This document shows positions 38,501 through 53,500 of a stretch of DNA of 64,000 nt, piece after piece (positions within the stretch are counted from its first letter, which is position 1; each line of letters starts with the position of its first letter). Source of the stretch: Eleginops maclovinus (Eukaryota; Chordata; Actinopteri; Perciformes; Eleginopidae); contig NC_086354.1 of assembly GCF_036324505.1 (NCBI RefSeq), positions 18,476,707 to 18,540,706 of the forward strand, given 5' to 3'. Made by a program: the position numbers and the translations under genes. The notes beneath the pieces are model-generated. The model searched no databases. It saw nothing but the letters and a program-made list of their open reading frames with translations, and was not told where the DNA came from.

Positions 38501-41500
38501 CTTGTGGTGTGTCTTTATTTTCCCTGGCCATGGATGTGGACACTGAAAAAAAAAAGCTTTGATGTTGGCAGAGTACTTTCCCACAGGCGAAAGGGATGCT
38601 TGAAAGGAGACTATGCTCAGGGCTTGTCAGGTTATGAGAGATTGGAGTACTCCCCTAAAGTAAAAAAAAGAAGCCTACTTAAAAGCGCTAAGATACTGTG
38701 CGTTACACGTTACAATTTGATGTTAACTTAGACAAATTGATATTTAAGATACAGACTAATAAGATTTAAGTTGAAGGTGAATGTCGTGCTTTACTTAGAA
38801 AATGGTGGTTGGACAAACAATAGCTCACATTACACCCAACAAATTACTGGAGCTTTTAGTGGCTTTTCACAGTCTTCATCAGCAGAAAAAGTTTACTGAG
38901 TTTCCAAAAAAAACCTTGTAAAGTGACCTTGACTTCAGATTATTTGGATTAAAGTGTTGTAGAAAAGTGATGCTTTGGTGGTAAATTACCTAGAAGGCCT
39001 TTTTGAAGTCCTTTACCCTCGGCATGCTTTATGTTGGGAAGCTTTGCCCCGGGAGTCTGGAGGTCAAGATAAGATAAGGACCATGGAGATGTTCCCGACT
39101 CCCATGGGAAAGAGTCTCGACCCAAGTTTACATAAGATAGATGAATGACGTGACTATACCTAATTCAATGTAACAAAAGCTTGTTCCACCACATTTGTGT
39201 TGTAATAAAGACATACAATCAAGGTATTGAATAAAAATTGGATAAGATTTGTGTTTAGCTTTGTACGGTCAATGCTAAGATGTGATGATATGATGTAATG
39301 TTTGTCTCTTTGTTTGATTAAATCTTGAACTCTTACGAATTTCCCTTTTTTCTGTGTTCTCCATCTAGACGACTTTGCTGATGAGGAGGAGGTGCAGTCC
39401 TTTGGTTATAAGAGGTTTGGTGAGTATCAAGTGACTTCTTGACTTGACCACCTTCACTAGTTCATATCCCATATGGTGCACCAGTGATGTGATTGCCTTA
39501 ATAATGTTTTCTTTAAATACAGTATTTTGCTTGGCTGTAATCCACCTACAATAATCCACAAGGTTAAAAGGAGGCCACATCTCATTTCCCAGAAATACAC
39601 ATGTTAGTTTTGTGTTATTACAGCAGGACATGGAGAGGGAAACCACAGCATCCTGGGTGTTCCTGACGAGCCGCCTGACTTTGCTACCTTATCAGTATCC
39701 CAGTGTACCTCTGTTTCATTCGGCGCAAAACTACACATAATGACTTGGTCCAAAACCAAGAAAATCAGTCTTGCAAAGGGTCTGCTTTTTGCCTTTCTTC
39801 TAATGTATACGGTTTTCAGATCCACAATTTCCAAACAGGTTCATAATCTCACCCCCTTATCAGGCAAAACAAATGATAGCCACATGGTAGCTACCCAGAT
39901 GTGTGTACGTAGCTTGTTCAAAATGTTACATTTACACATTCCTGGAGTTCAGGCAACTCTCCTGACACAAGCCACAGTCATTTCCACTGAGAGATTTTAG
40001 ACAATATGCAAAACCGACTTTTGAAAACTAGTCCAAGGTTTTTAACTGAGAAAATTAACTGGTTCTTTTTTTTTGCATCAGTAATTATTCAATAAAGTAG
40101 ATCACATGCCTTCAGATTTTTCAGACATGCGAAAGCCCACAGTATTTCTTAAAATCATTTTGTACCTTTCTGTAGAGACATATAACAATGCAAGGCACAT
40201 CTGTCTCTTAAGTGCTTTAATGGATAATGTTCTAAATTACTGCGTGATTGGATTATGATTGAAATCCAGACATTTTTGAAACCCAGGACAAGTTATCATG
40301 ACTAAAAAAAAAAAAAAAGCTTGCTGTACCACCTTTCGAAGTACTTTCCAGTACACGTTAGAAGTTAAAGTACATCAAATATAGTGACTGTCATCCTGAG
40401 TCAGCACAGTTTTTTAACATTTGCTTATTCAGCTGATGATGTGGTAGAAAAACAATAAAACCAATCCTTTTTATATTTGTACAGTATCCTGAAATTAAAG
40501 TTTAAAACCTGCAGGCTCTCAGCCAATTAACACATTTCAGCTGCATTATGATGCTCTTGTTTATCATTGAACTTGGTCACCTTCATAAGACTGCCTAAAT
40601 ACAAATGATGCAGGTCTGGGTAACTACAAGAGCAAATTTGACATTGATGCCCACTATGCTGTATCCATTAAAGGTATAACAACAAAGGATGGGGCACTAA
40701 GAAGTTAACAACATGGGCCATTTCCCTACATTTTCTGTATCCCTTTGTTGAGACTACTATTGGACGCTTCCAGCTGTAAGAACCACAACTTCAGTATGAT
40801 ATGTTTGTGTCCCTCGATAGCTTTCCTGACCCTGTCCCAGAACTGAGATCAGGTATCAACACTCTGAGGTGAAATGCTCACAGTGATCCCTCAGGTTTGA
40901 GAGGTGTTTTAGAGTATGTGTGTCAACCAGACACTCAGCAGTCGTTAGAAAGTAATAGGAATTTACATTGTGTGTCCTCACGATAAATGTATACATGTGC
41001 ACGATCTTAACCCCTTAATGTGCTCATGCGTGGTTAACTTTATTTACAAGAAGAGGAGGCTCTGGATTTTCTTGCTTTCAAACCATACATACAAAAATGT
41101 ATATGTGTGATTTAGAAAAGAAATATGAACAATTATTTTAATAACATCTGTGCTTTTGCTCTTGCTCTTGAACTCTGGCTACTGAGCATCTGCAGAGGGG
41201 CAAGGGTTAAAGGAACACTCCAACAAAAATGTGTCTGTTGAGTATCAAATACTCACTGCCTGTTGGCTTAAGACATGTCAAAACATTTATTAAAAATCAA
41301 ACTATAATGGCCCTTGAAGAGTGCAGGAACCACCAAAACCAATGAGGAATTTATATGCTCCTCAGGTATTCCGATGTCCAAAGTTGGGAAGTTGTTCGTC
41401 CCAACTTGCACTTGTCCTTCTCTATCTAACATATCCACTGCAGCAGCAACAAGACCCTCTATACAGACAATACACCTTGTTGTTGTTTGCCCCTAAAACT

Positions 41501-44500
41501 ATAAATTGTCACCATTTACATTTCTTTTGTGTACAGATGCAAAACAAATGATAAAATGTGCATATTACTTATCTTTATAAGTGCTGGTTAATGTATTTTT
41601 GACCTTTTGGATTGAGCAAACCTAGCTGTTTCCTCCAACATTCACCTTCTTGCCCCCAATCTTAATGTAACGCACAGACATGAGAGTGGTATCAATCTTC
41701 TCATTTCACTCCCAGCAGGACATAGAGTAAGAGTATTTTCCAAAATGTTGAAGTATTCATTTTGACATGTCATCAGTGGCTTCTACACATTCTTGGGTTC
41801 TGGCAGAGAAACGTATTATGTGGTTCTCGTATGTCCTCAAGGCAGAGAGGAATGAGGTCCTTGACTCATTTTGACATCTGCTTTCTACAAAAGGTCTACT
41901 ATACCACCGAGAGTATGTCCAAACCTGAGAAGTTGCTGATCCACTTCCTGTATCCATAGTGGAAGTTTATTCAGACCTATATACTTGGAGAGAGAGGTGG
42001 AGAGGGCCTTCAGGGTCTATACTGTGTCAGCAATGTGTGGAGGAAAGAGAGGGACTTGGGGATGGAAAAAAGTGAGAAAAATACTACCTCATGTGGAGAT
42101 AATTTCCCAGAAATGTATTTATTTCTGTATTTTACAACTGCTTTTTAATATGCTTTATGTTCCTGTGATCCAAAGTGGACACATTTGTCATTTATTTGTT
42201 GCTTTATTTTAGGCCGAGGCGTTGCATTCCTTGCTCGATTTATTTTTGGGAGCACAACAGCAAATGGTTTTAATTTACGGGGACTTTATCACCAGGGAAG
42301 AATGTTTGGGAAGGCCTGCCTGTTACTTACAACCCCCTCCAGGGCATGCATGCATGCAGTTCGTGTTCTGCCGTCCTAATGAAAGATTACTTGCTAGTGT
42401 TTTCAATAAAGAGTGGAGTGAGACAGAGGAGGAGGACAGAGGGAGAAAAACATTCAAGGATTACAAAGAAGTAAACCTTAATGACAGTGTAGGAAAAGAA
42501 AAGACAGACAAAGCAGCACAGAGCAGTGCTGACTTGACGTGTTGTTGATCTTATCCCAGACCTGCAGATCTGCGAGAGCGGTCTGTGGCTGGTCAAAGGG
42601 ATAGTGGGTCATTCCTGGATTGACCAATGACTGGCAGGCGAGAGTGCATCCCATACACAGCACAAATCACTGTGTCCCAGCAGGGGCCTGCCTAAAGCAT
42701 TCCATGAGGATTTCTGCTGAGAGCGTTAGCGGGGGACAGGCGGAGGTCAGCTGGAGGTCAGCTGAACAAATCCCTGCAGCTGAAGAGCAGCCCTTTGTCT
42801 AGCACTCATCGTATCACTCATGATGAAGACTCAGACTCAAGGCAGACGGTGATAGGAACAAGTCTGTTGCACATCTTACCAGTCAGTAAAAGAATGTGTT
42901 CACACAGTGGGGCTTAATGCAGGTCAGCATCTCCTCAGCTGGCAAATACATGCATCAAAAGATGAGACAGACTGATTATAAAATATGACCCCAAAAAATA
43001 TTTCAGAGAAAATGTTTAGCATTTTCATCTCAGTACTGCTTTAATTTACATCCTGGAAAATTGTTGGAGGCATAGTTTATGTCTCCTGTCAAAGTGGGGT
43101 ACAAGTTAGGGAAGTGTGCATAATGTCAGTACACAATGTGTATTTATGTACGGAGACGGACAGTAATGGACCATTTACACAAACGTATGCGCATGTACAT
43201 TTACTTTTGCTTACTCCAAATGGGCAGATAGTTGCTCACATTCCCGTTATACTGGCACACATGATGTGCGTCACTTCAGTTGTTTTTATGTAGATGAGTG
43301 TTGTAGAGTCCGATGGGTCAGAGGACATAAAGGTGAATCTTTCTTGACTCAAGTCTCATAACCAAGTGCCTTTTGAGTTTTTGAGTAGTCGTATACATTT
43401 CACCAATGGGCAATATATTGCATCCTGTTGGTTCCCAAGTGTTTGAAGTCTGTAAGTGTGAGCAGGATTTAAAAATGTAAAGATCAAGGTGGAGGAATGG
43501 CCTCTAATGTGTCTGACTCTCATACAGGAGACTAGAGTTAGCACTCTGTTACAAACCAACAATTTCTGTTGGGTTGTCATCAACTCTAACCATACTTTTA
43601 GTAGCGTAACCTCAACCACACTAACTCAACTGTAACGATATCCTAGCCATAGTGTAGTTTCTGTCCCAGAGTGAACCCCACAGCAACAGTTGAATTAGCA
43701 TAAACACATTTAGAAAAGTGACATAAATCCCCAAACAATAAGCTGTTGTACAGGCAGAGGGAGTTACGTTTGCAAAAAGCACCAAAGATGCAGCGCTCAT
43801 TGGTGTATGCAGATGGTAAAATCGTTTTCATGCTTCTTGACGTTATTGTGACGTGGACGATGATTTGCTCGGGGTCACTGGAACTGACACGTGTTGTTGG
43901 TTGCTATGTATTTTTAGTTTTATAGCATAATAGGTGCTTCACTGTTATAGCCTTTTGTCACCTGTTGCCTTTTCTTGTTCAGTGTTTGTATAGCAAGTGT
44001 TTGAAATGCTCCTTTACACAAGTTCCCAGTGGCAAAAATACTTCCCAATTAAGATGATTGTATCTCTCTTTGACAAATGTGCCGCTGTCAAAATAAATGA
44101 AAAAAACACATCTTTATGCTTTTATTTTCTTTCTGCTGCACCAAACCGTGACTTCTATGTTCCGTAACACCCCTTAACTTTATATTTATGTAAGCTATAT
44201 GAAAGAGCCTGAAATACTGCATGGCTCCATTGGTTATCAAGCTTGTAGATCAAAATGAGCTCCAGCTGCTTTTACTTCCATCTTATCTTTATAGCAGGCT
44301 GACAGTTTCAAAAGACATAAAGTGCAGACATTGCTATGCAGACATCAGATCAGGAGCTCCTATTAATTCAAAATGTCAGTGAAAAAGGATGAAAAAAAAA
44401 CAAACATGACAATTCTGGAGTTGCAGTGGAGCTTCTGCCAGTATGGTTTTATGTAAAGCCATAGTTTTTTTGACCAATTCGGCCTAACCACCTCATCAAA

Positions 44501-47500
44501 CATCTTCGCACCACTCAGTGCTACGTGTCTCTGAGGGATACTTTGACCAATTTTAATGACACGCCTGCAACCAACTGTCATCTGATAGGGTGTCATTTTT
44601 CACATAATGGATGTTTGTTAAGCTCTCCTTTCCCAGAAGGTTGTTGGCTCGACCCCAAGAATAACACACACACAAGTATTGAAGTGTCTGACTCCATTTT
44701 CTGTCAACAAGTCTTGATATCCTCGAGAAGTTCTGCATATTGCTCAGCTTCAGTGTTACACTTAATGGATGACTTTTGGCTCCAGAGGGCCAACATCAAC
44801 CTTGCTGCTTCCCCTCTTTTGAAAAACAGCAGAAAGCTAGAATGAAAAATGTGTATTTTTCTTTGTACTGCTGTGAGTCACAGAGCGTCTCTCTGACCTG
44901 CCTGCGTTTTTGGTTCTGGCTGTGATTAGGTTGGCTTCACACCAGCACACCACTCACTGTTTTTCTTGTTTATGCTTCAGTACTTGTATTTTTGGAGATA
45001 CTGAAAAATGTCTGTGTTGTGCAAAGAAGCCAGCCATGTGGAGTCTTTCCACTGACTTGGCTCTCGAGTGTTTCGGATGACGGTTTCAAGTCAGGCATGT
45101 TGTTTGTGTCTTCACATCTGTACATCTGCTGCAAAGGAAAATATAGGAATCACTCAGTCTGCCTGAATGTATTACAGCAGCTCTTATGTTGTATGGAGTT
45201 CATATTGTTAGGTACCTCAGTACAATAGTTCAGAGTTAATTCCCCCACACTACAACAAGTTATTTTACTCCTTGTAGTAAGGTCTTATACGTACATTTGG
45301 TGCTACTTGGCCAGGTTTAGAGACAGTTCTCCAATCCAATGGAGGAATATGAAAGTGTTTGTTCTTATAAAAAACTAAAACAGCATGATTTATTTCTTTA
45401 AAAAATGGAACTACTTCTGTGAGAAAAAAATCAATGCACTCTCGGTCATTTAAATTCAACCTGATAACGTGTATACATTTTCAAAATCTCAGCAAATACA
45501 ATTTAAATGGTTTTCTCACTGGACAGCTTCTGCAGTAAGTGAGAAAATGTGTTTTTTTGTGCTCTTGACGATTGGAATTTGGCATCTATTGATTAAATGT
45601 TAATTCAGTAAGACATTACATAACTTTTGACATGGACCACAGTGAAGTAACACTGGCCTGAATTGGAAGTCAGACCACCCTCCCTGTGGTCAGCATCCCA
45701 AAAGGAAATCCAGACTTGGACTCCACAGTGTTTGGTTTTATTGGCTCTGCTGGGCGCTGAAGCTTGAGAGTGGTGTGCTGCGATTGTATTGAGAGAAGCA
45801 CAGACCTGGACTGATGACCATCAGGCTGGGCTGATGATTGCTGCTGATTCAGTATCTTAAATACTTCCATGGCGGGCCACCCAGCAGGCCTGACCACAGA
45901 AAACCCAACTGCACAGATGGTCTGGGAGTTAACTCCAGTGTTCAACTTAGCACCAACGTGGTTTAGGGTTCAAATGAATGTGTAATGATATATTCTTAAC
46001 CCGCATGACAAAACATGTCTTAGTTTATCTGTGTTCATGTTGTTGTGGTGGAGTAGAGATTAGGAGGAGTCAGGATCTCTCATTGATCTCACTGCGGCTG
46101 ATTTGTCAACGTTTTCCAAGGCACAGATAGTTCTCTGAGAGGCTCCAGTGTGGGAGCCAAAACCAATAAAATCTTTCTCCAGACTAATATGGTTACAATT
46201 ATAGATGTGTTTGCCACACTTAACACAGTGCCGCATGTTTCCCTAGTAAAAGACAATTAGTCGGACTAAAATGGTTTCTAAAGAATAATGACATCAGAGG
46301 CACATTGCTGCATGCATGGAGGATTTCGTCCAAAGTTCTTGCTTTATTAGACCCTCTTGTGCACTTTGCCTAACCCTGTGGATGACGGAAACGGTTTTAT
46401 ATCAAGTGTTGGTTTTGTGAAGTGGCCAGAGCTGATCCCAAGTGTACCCTTTATAATACACATGTTTCATGTTATGGCCGGCTAAGTCACTCACTGCATC
46501 TTTGGAACCAAGTATTAGCTATTATGTGGTGCGTTTTAGGACTGAGATTTGGATCCAAAGCCAAACCTGATTAGCCATCGATTGACATGCCAGGCTGAAT
46601 CCAAGTTAGTTTTGTAATTTGGGAACATTTTTATAGCAGCTCTAACTGGCTCACTTCAATTTTAAGCTAACTGACATTTTAAGAAAGGCTCATCTTTTGG
46701 GAAGATCTGTGTCCAATGGGAATATATACACACTTGTTTTTATCCGTACTCATTTATCATAGAGCTTTGTGACTGTAAGAGTTGTACATTTAGTTCTTAT
46801 GTGAGGAATTTACTGCTAATTATCCCTAAATAACGTGATGCTTATTAAGAATGCAAAGTTACTGTAGTTTTCTGGGCAGTTGCAATTACTTCCTTTTTAA
46901 TTGTACTTTTGTCACTATGTTTTTGTTGTACTTTTTTTTATAGGGATTTAATGGTAATATTTCAGTGTAAGTTTCTCCCATGAGGGGCAACACATCATGC
47001 AACATGCAACAGTTGGAGTAACCGTGGATCTAGTTTGCTTGTTGCAGTACCTGGTTAGTAGTACAGTTAGTTTAACTCTTGTTTTTTTCAAATAATTTGG
47101 TTGTTTTAATAATAGATTTTGCTTTATGGACATGTAACCACTATCAGTGGAGTCCCCTGATGCTTTCACAGTTACATGATTACTATTCAGAACTGATACA
47201 TTTGCTGTTTTCAACCTTTATTAAAAGCAAATTGACCCTTTGGCATACATGCACCTACAGGCATAGTGAGGGCAGAAGACACATCATAAGTCAAAGTCAA
47301 AGAGCATAGTTTCTCATGTGGTGTGACTGACATGGTGAACGTGAGGATCAACCTCCCCATGCTACAGCTCTGTGAGGTTCACATGGTCCTGTTTTATTTG
47401 AAATTACCTCATTCTAACATGCCAACACTGGAACATGAGTAGGAGGAGTCTGGGGGTCTCTATTTCTCCTCTCAGGCCAATAAAATTTGTTTATGGCTTC

Positions 47501-50500
47501 CATGTTTTTTCTAAATTCATGGATGTGAATGATGGTTATTGAAATGTCAGTTATAAGGGAGCATATTTTCTTGCTGTAAATTCCCTGTGTTTCAGTTAGA
47601 AATGTAAAATGTTTCAGATAGGGAGGGGTAACTTTCCAATACAACGTGCTGCATATACTATAAACTAACATATAATGCATGAGTGTAAGAATCGTTTTGA
47701 ATTGAATGTGTAACTGTTTTCAACCATCACTATACACAGTAATGAAGCAACTTCAGATTGGTCATTGTTAGACCTTGGCTTGTGCTGACCTAGACCATGT
47801 TTAACCAAATGTTAATGAATATCATTAGAGAATTCTCCAAGTTATTGTTGGTTCAGTTCTAGTTACAGCACAAGCAAATAAAATAAAAGGTACATAATCA
47901 CTATTTAAAATAACAAGTGATGAAAGAAGTGTAACTTTGGAGTTGAAATATAGCTTCTGAGATCTTAATAAGTCCTTTGTGTGTTTGCATTAGTGTGCAT
48001 GCATGCTTTAAAAACATTCCTTTTGAATAGTGTAGATACAGGTGCTATTTGAGTTGTACTTTGCAGTGTTCTTTGGAATATTTAATTACATTAACAAAAA
48101 AACAAATCCAGCCTGCCAACACCTATTCAGCTTGCCAGTTCAGGGTTGGACCTCCGTCACATCGCTGAAACTTGTGGTAGCAGATGTGACTCTAACTATT
48201 TATATCCAAATCTCATCATCCACAGTGAGATCAGGAGACAAACCTGGATTTTATTCTTCAATGGAAACTGCTGACTGGACCACAAATACTTTATATGTAC
48301 CCTATCAGGCCTCACAAAGTATCCCCTATACAGAGCCCCGGCTTTGCTTATGAGGCACACTTGTGTGCTTATGAATTGGTCTATGGAGATTACGATATAG
48401 GACCCATTTGTCAAAGCCTGTCTTCTTCTAACCAGGCACAGATGGGAGGACAAAACCTGATCTAATCAACTCCATGTTCACTGCTTCACTCGATCTGAGT
48501 CCCTGTTTTAATAGGCCATCTAACTGTTTTCTTTACCAATTAGACTCTGTTTGTGCCTTTGAGCAAAATACAGCAGCTTGCTCAGCTAACAAGAAATGCA
48601 CCATAAAGTTTCCCTCAACAGTTAGGTCTGTTCCACTGAAGGATGCCATATTTCTCCCTTTGCACGCTTTTATCGGATAACCCACTGTTCATTATTTCCA
48701 AATGTTTCTCACTTGTTATTGCACAATTTCCTTGATACTCCATAAGCATGCGAGCGTACTTGAGGGGCTTGCAATTCTATAAACATTGCATCTTTGAATG
48801 TTTATTGACAAGAGCAAGTGTTGATAGTCAAGATTGTAGTGCCTTGTAAGGGGGATATAAACAGTTTCATTAAATTAAAATATTTATAAACTTATCAGAT
48901 TTTTCAGTTCCTTTAGAAAACTGCATTTTCAGCAAGAGAAAAACACATATAGGGGGTCCAATCTTATACATAATTTTGTAAAAAGTCCCTTCCGACCATC
49001 ATCCCACTCAATTCAAGCAACCATTTCTGATTAGTTGTTAAGTAAATGGTCATAACTGCGGGAGAATGAACACAACACATGGGATTCTACTTAATAAAAA
49101 TACTGTATTTATGAATGATATCAGATAATGCTACGGACTGATATGTATGACATCAATTGTGACTGTATATAAAAATGAAAGCAACCTATGTGTGTATGTG
49201 GTATAACAATTTGACGTTGCAGAATAAATCTCAGTAGTTAAGAATGAAGTGACCTTTCCTTCAGCAAAGGACCCCCTCTTCCTCCCTAATCATGTTTGTA
49301 CGTTCCCTAAGTATTTTCTTCTGCAAGCCTGTGTAGCATAACACTTAATGGATGATGCTAAAGAGGATATTTGCCAGAGACACTTGCCCATATTGTACTG
49401 TATGCCCCATGTTGTTTATGTTATAGTGGCTAGACTTTCAAAGGACCTTATTCAGCTTGGTCAGCTTTAGGCAATGGGTGTTTTGTGTTCATGTGTAATG
49501 AGAGCTTGTCATCCTGTTCAGACATGCAGCCATCCACATGTTATTTTTCTTTAAACAACCCAACATAGAGATCTCTTGCGACTGTAAACCACCAATCTCC
49601 TTACTCATCATGAGCACCACAGAGAAGGTTTCTTATAAAAACACCCAAAGTAGCCCACAGAAGGCAAAGTTGAAGAGCCTAGCACGTTATCCTTATGATG
49701 CTTGGCATGAAGGGATTATGTATCAAGTGTTTGCATGCATCCTTTGATTTGGCTCCACTGTAACAAGGACCAGATGTTCTAGAGGAATGGGGCTCAATTT
49801 AAAGTGTCATAAACCTGTAGGTAGTGAGTGTAACAAAAAAACTAAAAAATCATAGGCTAGCTCAGCAATTCAAGGACCTTAATGCCTTAGTAATTTGTCT
49901 CAGTGTTGACTTCCTCTATTGGAGAGTGTTTACTTGTTAACATTCCTGTTGGCAACTGTAAATACTGGAGGAGCTAATAGGGCCAGAGGGGGACACCACG
50001 ACCCCAGCGCACTAAGTTTGAGTTTCAACATTGTTTGAAGGAAAACATCAGAAGTACCAATCTCAGTTCTTCAACCCCAAGAAGAAAAATAAGAACAATA
50101 ATATTTGTCTTATCTGTTTGAATTGTACTGTATTGCAAAAGAGAAGACTACTTTATTTAAACCTACATAACCAAGTGTTAGCATTATAGTGTGAAGGATT
50201 GTCAGCATGACGATGTTGATATTTAGCTCAAGTACATCCAGACTGAGTCGCTATTGCTATGTAGACCCAGTCTTGTTTACCTTTCCTCTTATCTTTCCTG
50301 ATTTCAAATGAAATGTTGAAACATTGGTCACCTGAATAGGCTTAACTTCCTCCAAATAGTAAATGTGCAATAAGGAAAAATCTCTGTTTGGTTGAACTGC
50401 TTTAAGCTTTAAACTGATTAGGAGTTACATGGAGATATGTCATAGTTTTTAGGGGTCACAAGCTAAAAAGGTGGGACTTACTGGTTTGGGGGTTTCTGAA

Positions 50501-53500
50501 ACACCACTTAATCAAAATGTGCAGCAAAGTAATTGTCGTTTGAACTATCATTAATAACGGGCCTTCTATTTTTGAATCGGGACCTCCATGGGAAATCTAA
50601 GCTGACAGTAGGGTTATGTCTTACCCGCTGTCTTCATTCAAGTGGGTTTGAGTAATGTGGCTAATTAACTTATTTAGTTTGTCAGGAATTAAAAAACAAT
50701 TAAATTATTGTTTTGACACTCAACATTTTTTATATCATCCTCAGTAATCCTCTGTGGTTTGTTTTAAACATTTAGCTGTCTACTACTCAAGTTTGTTTTG
50801 TTTTGATGAAGCAATTTTAAACCAGTTCAAGGGAGATTATGGAAATTACAAACTTAACATGAGCCACAATTAGATGTAATTGTAGTTTTGACAGTTTGTA
50901 CATTTGTGGACAGACACCACATAGTAGCGTAACCACTCAAAATTAAAGATTTGTGTGTTCCCTCTGGAAATGTCAGAGGTAAATGCAGAATTTGGCGACA
51001 TTGTAATTTGTCAGACTCCATCCAGGTAGAGTAGAGAGGCATGGCCTGTCTGTGCGACTCCTGGGTTTTAGCCTGTGACCAGATTTGGCTATGGTAGCCA
51101 CCCAGTTACTGTATATAACATAGTATTAACACTCTTCACAAAGGGTCTTCACACAAAAAGGCTTGAGTCTGTACAGGCTTTCTTTGTGTTGCTGTGGAAG
51201 TTTCCACTGCCTGCCAGGAGTGAGACGGGGCATGCAGGCCAGTCTAAAGGCAGGTACATGGAATAAGGGAATAAGTGTTGATTTTCTTTTTTCTTTTTTG
51301 ACTCACTCAGAGTCCAAATGAAATACAGCTGTTTTACACCACACTGGACTACCTCAGTGTTCTCTCTCTTCCTCTTTTTTCGTCATTCCTGTTTCTTTGC
51401 CTGTCAGTTAGCTTATAAACAAATATACATATAGTTAAAACAGAAATGATTCACTTCTTCTCAGTATTAATTCCAAAAATGTTTCTTCAAATAATCTTTC
51501 TGTTGAAAAGGTTTTTTACCTGAGTTACCTGTGACGCTTTAAGTTAGCACAGTGGTGCTTTAAGCTAAATGCTAACGTCACCATGCTAACAATGACAATG
51601 CTAACCTTCTGATGTTATTGTATGTTATTGTCTTCTCTGTGTTTACTTAGATTAGCTAGCTTAAATGTATTGGCACTAAATATAAAGTAACACTGATGCT
51701 GGTGGAAATGTAAAGTAGTTTTGCAGGTATTTGGTAATAAAACAAAGAATTGGACAAATTAAAGTTCTGTCTTGATGATATTGCTTGTCTTTAAAGGAAC
51801 ACCAAAGCTAGTATAATTCACTCTAACAGGATACAGGGATTTCTCTCCCATTCTTTGTCTTTAGAATCCATCTGGCAGATTTAAAGATTGATCTTAAATA
51901 AATAAGTTAAAACTTGACTTGCTGTTGCTGTTTAAGTCAAAGGATTACCTACAGGTCATTAGGAGTCACCCTTTGGACACCATGGATATCTTTGATCTGT
52001 CCAAATTGGTGGATGGACTGACAGGCCAACAAAGTTAACTGCCACATCATTAACATGGCTGTAAAGTAGTGCTGAGATTGATACTCATAGTTATAATTAG
52101 ATGTGACAGACGGTCACTCCACAACTTGCCACCTTTTGGCAGCCCAAGTTCTAGCCCTAGGAGGCAGAACATAAAAAGTGTGTGAAGTTCTGTGGATGTG
52201 TGTGAATGCATGAACACATGGTTGCATCTGTGTCGTAGCTTTTGCAAATTTGCGCTTGTTTTTGTCTTGGCTCATAAAACTCAGCCTATAAAGGTTTCAG
52301 TAAAAACAAAAAACAGGCCAGAACTGGAGCTGCATGTTTCACACTTGACAGCAATAACACGTAAGATACGGTATGCTCCATGTTACCTCTGCTCTATCGA
52401 GGCTTTTCTGGCATTTATTTTCCTCTTGAGGATAATCTGGCAAGTTTCCATCTTGTTGATTGGGACGTCCTGGCTGCCGTCCAGCTTTTTAACTCTCAGC
52501 AGTCCTACCGTGTTCTGCACCGCACCATTTAGTTTGGCAATGTGTTTTCATTCAGCTCATGATATGTATGTGTCAGCATGTTTATGTACTGTGGTATTTT
52601 ATGCGTAGACAGCAAAAAGTCTCAATGGGCCTGTGGATATGAAACACGACACACTCACTGAATGAGGTACATCTCTGGGGTATGTAACACAAAACTTACT
52701 AAGCAGTACACGCAAAGAAGAAATGATGGTGACACCTGATTTTGAGTCTTAAGTTGATTGCTTTATCAACATTTTTGTGACCCTTGCAAAGATTGTAAAT
52801 GATCCTTATGGATTTCAAAGGCTTTGCTGTTTATTTCATGTTTCATTACTTACCGGGATGACCTTAACATTCCTCAAGATCCTCTGTGGATGTAATTATG
52901 ACAAAGCATGACATCAAGTAACTGTTTAGACCTAGTATATAATACAGACGTAAATTGCAAAGTGCAATCAAATGTGTTTGAATATCTCATTAAATTAATA
53001 CTAATAAAAAATACATTATTTATTTGTCCCAAGGAAAGTAGGAATCTGCTTTTTGTTTGAAGTAAAAAAGAATAAAGAGTGAAGAGTATAAAACCCCACT
53101 GGTTTGTGTTTTCTTTTTGGATTCCGTGTAACACAATACTGAAATAACCTTGGAAGCAATTTCACTTTCATTATTACTTTATGTCACATAGCTGTAAGAT
53201 CTGTTGCTTAAGCAAAATCCCTTAGAGTGGAACAGAAAACACTCCTGTCACAAGCAGTGGGAAAATGTTGCGTCCCTGGAATGAGCTTCATGCTGCTCTG
53301 CCCAGAATTAGTTTCCATGTTATTTCTGTGGAAGCATCGTTGCTGTGAGAACATGACAGTCTGGGTTTGTAACCTGCCAGGTTCTGCATGTGGAATTTTG
53401 ATGTCAAAGTCCTGACAGTTTAATCATTTTCATCTTAATTTAAGATTTCACCGTCTTAGAAAAACGTTTTTCGGACGTGCAAATTGCCTGAACACCCATG

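Noticed and set aside
40304..40318. Poly-A run as the tail of a processed pseudogene
   Set aside because: No gene-like sequence or target-site duplication was found upstream of it.
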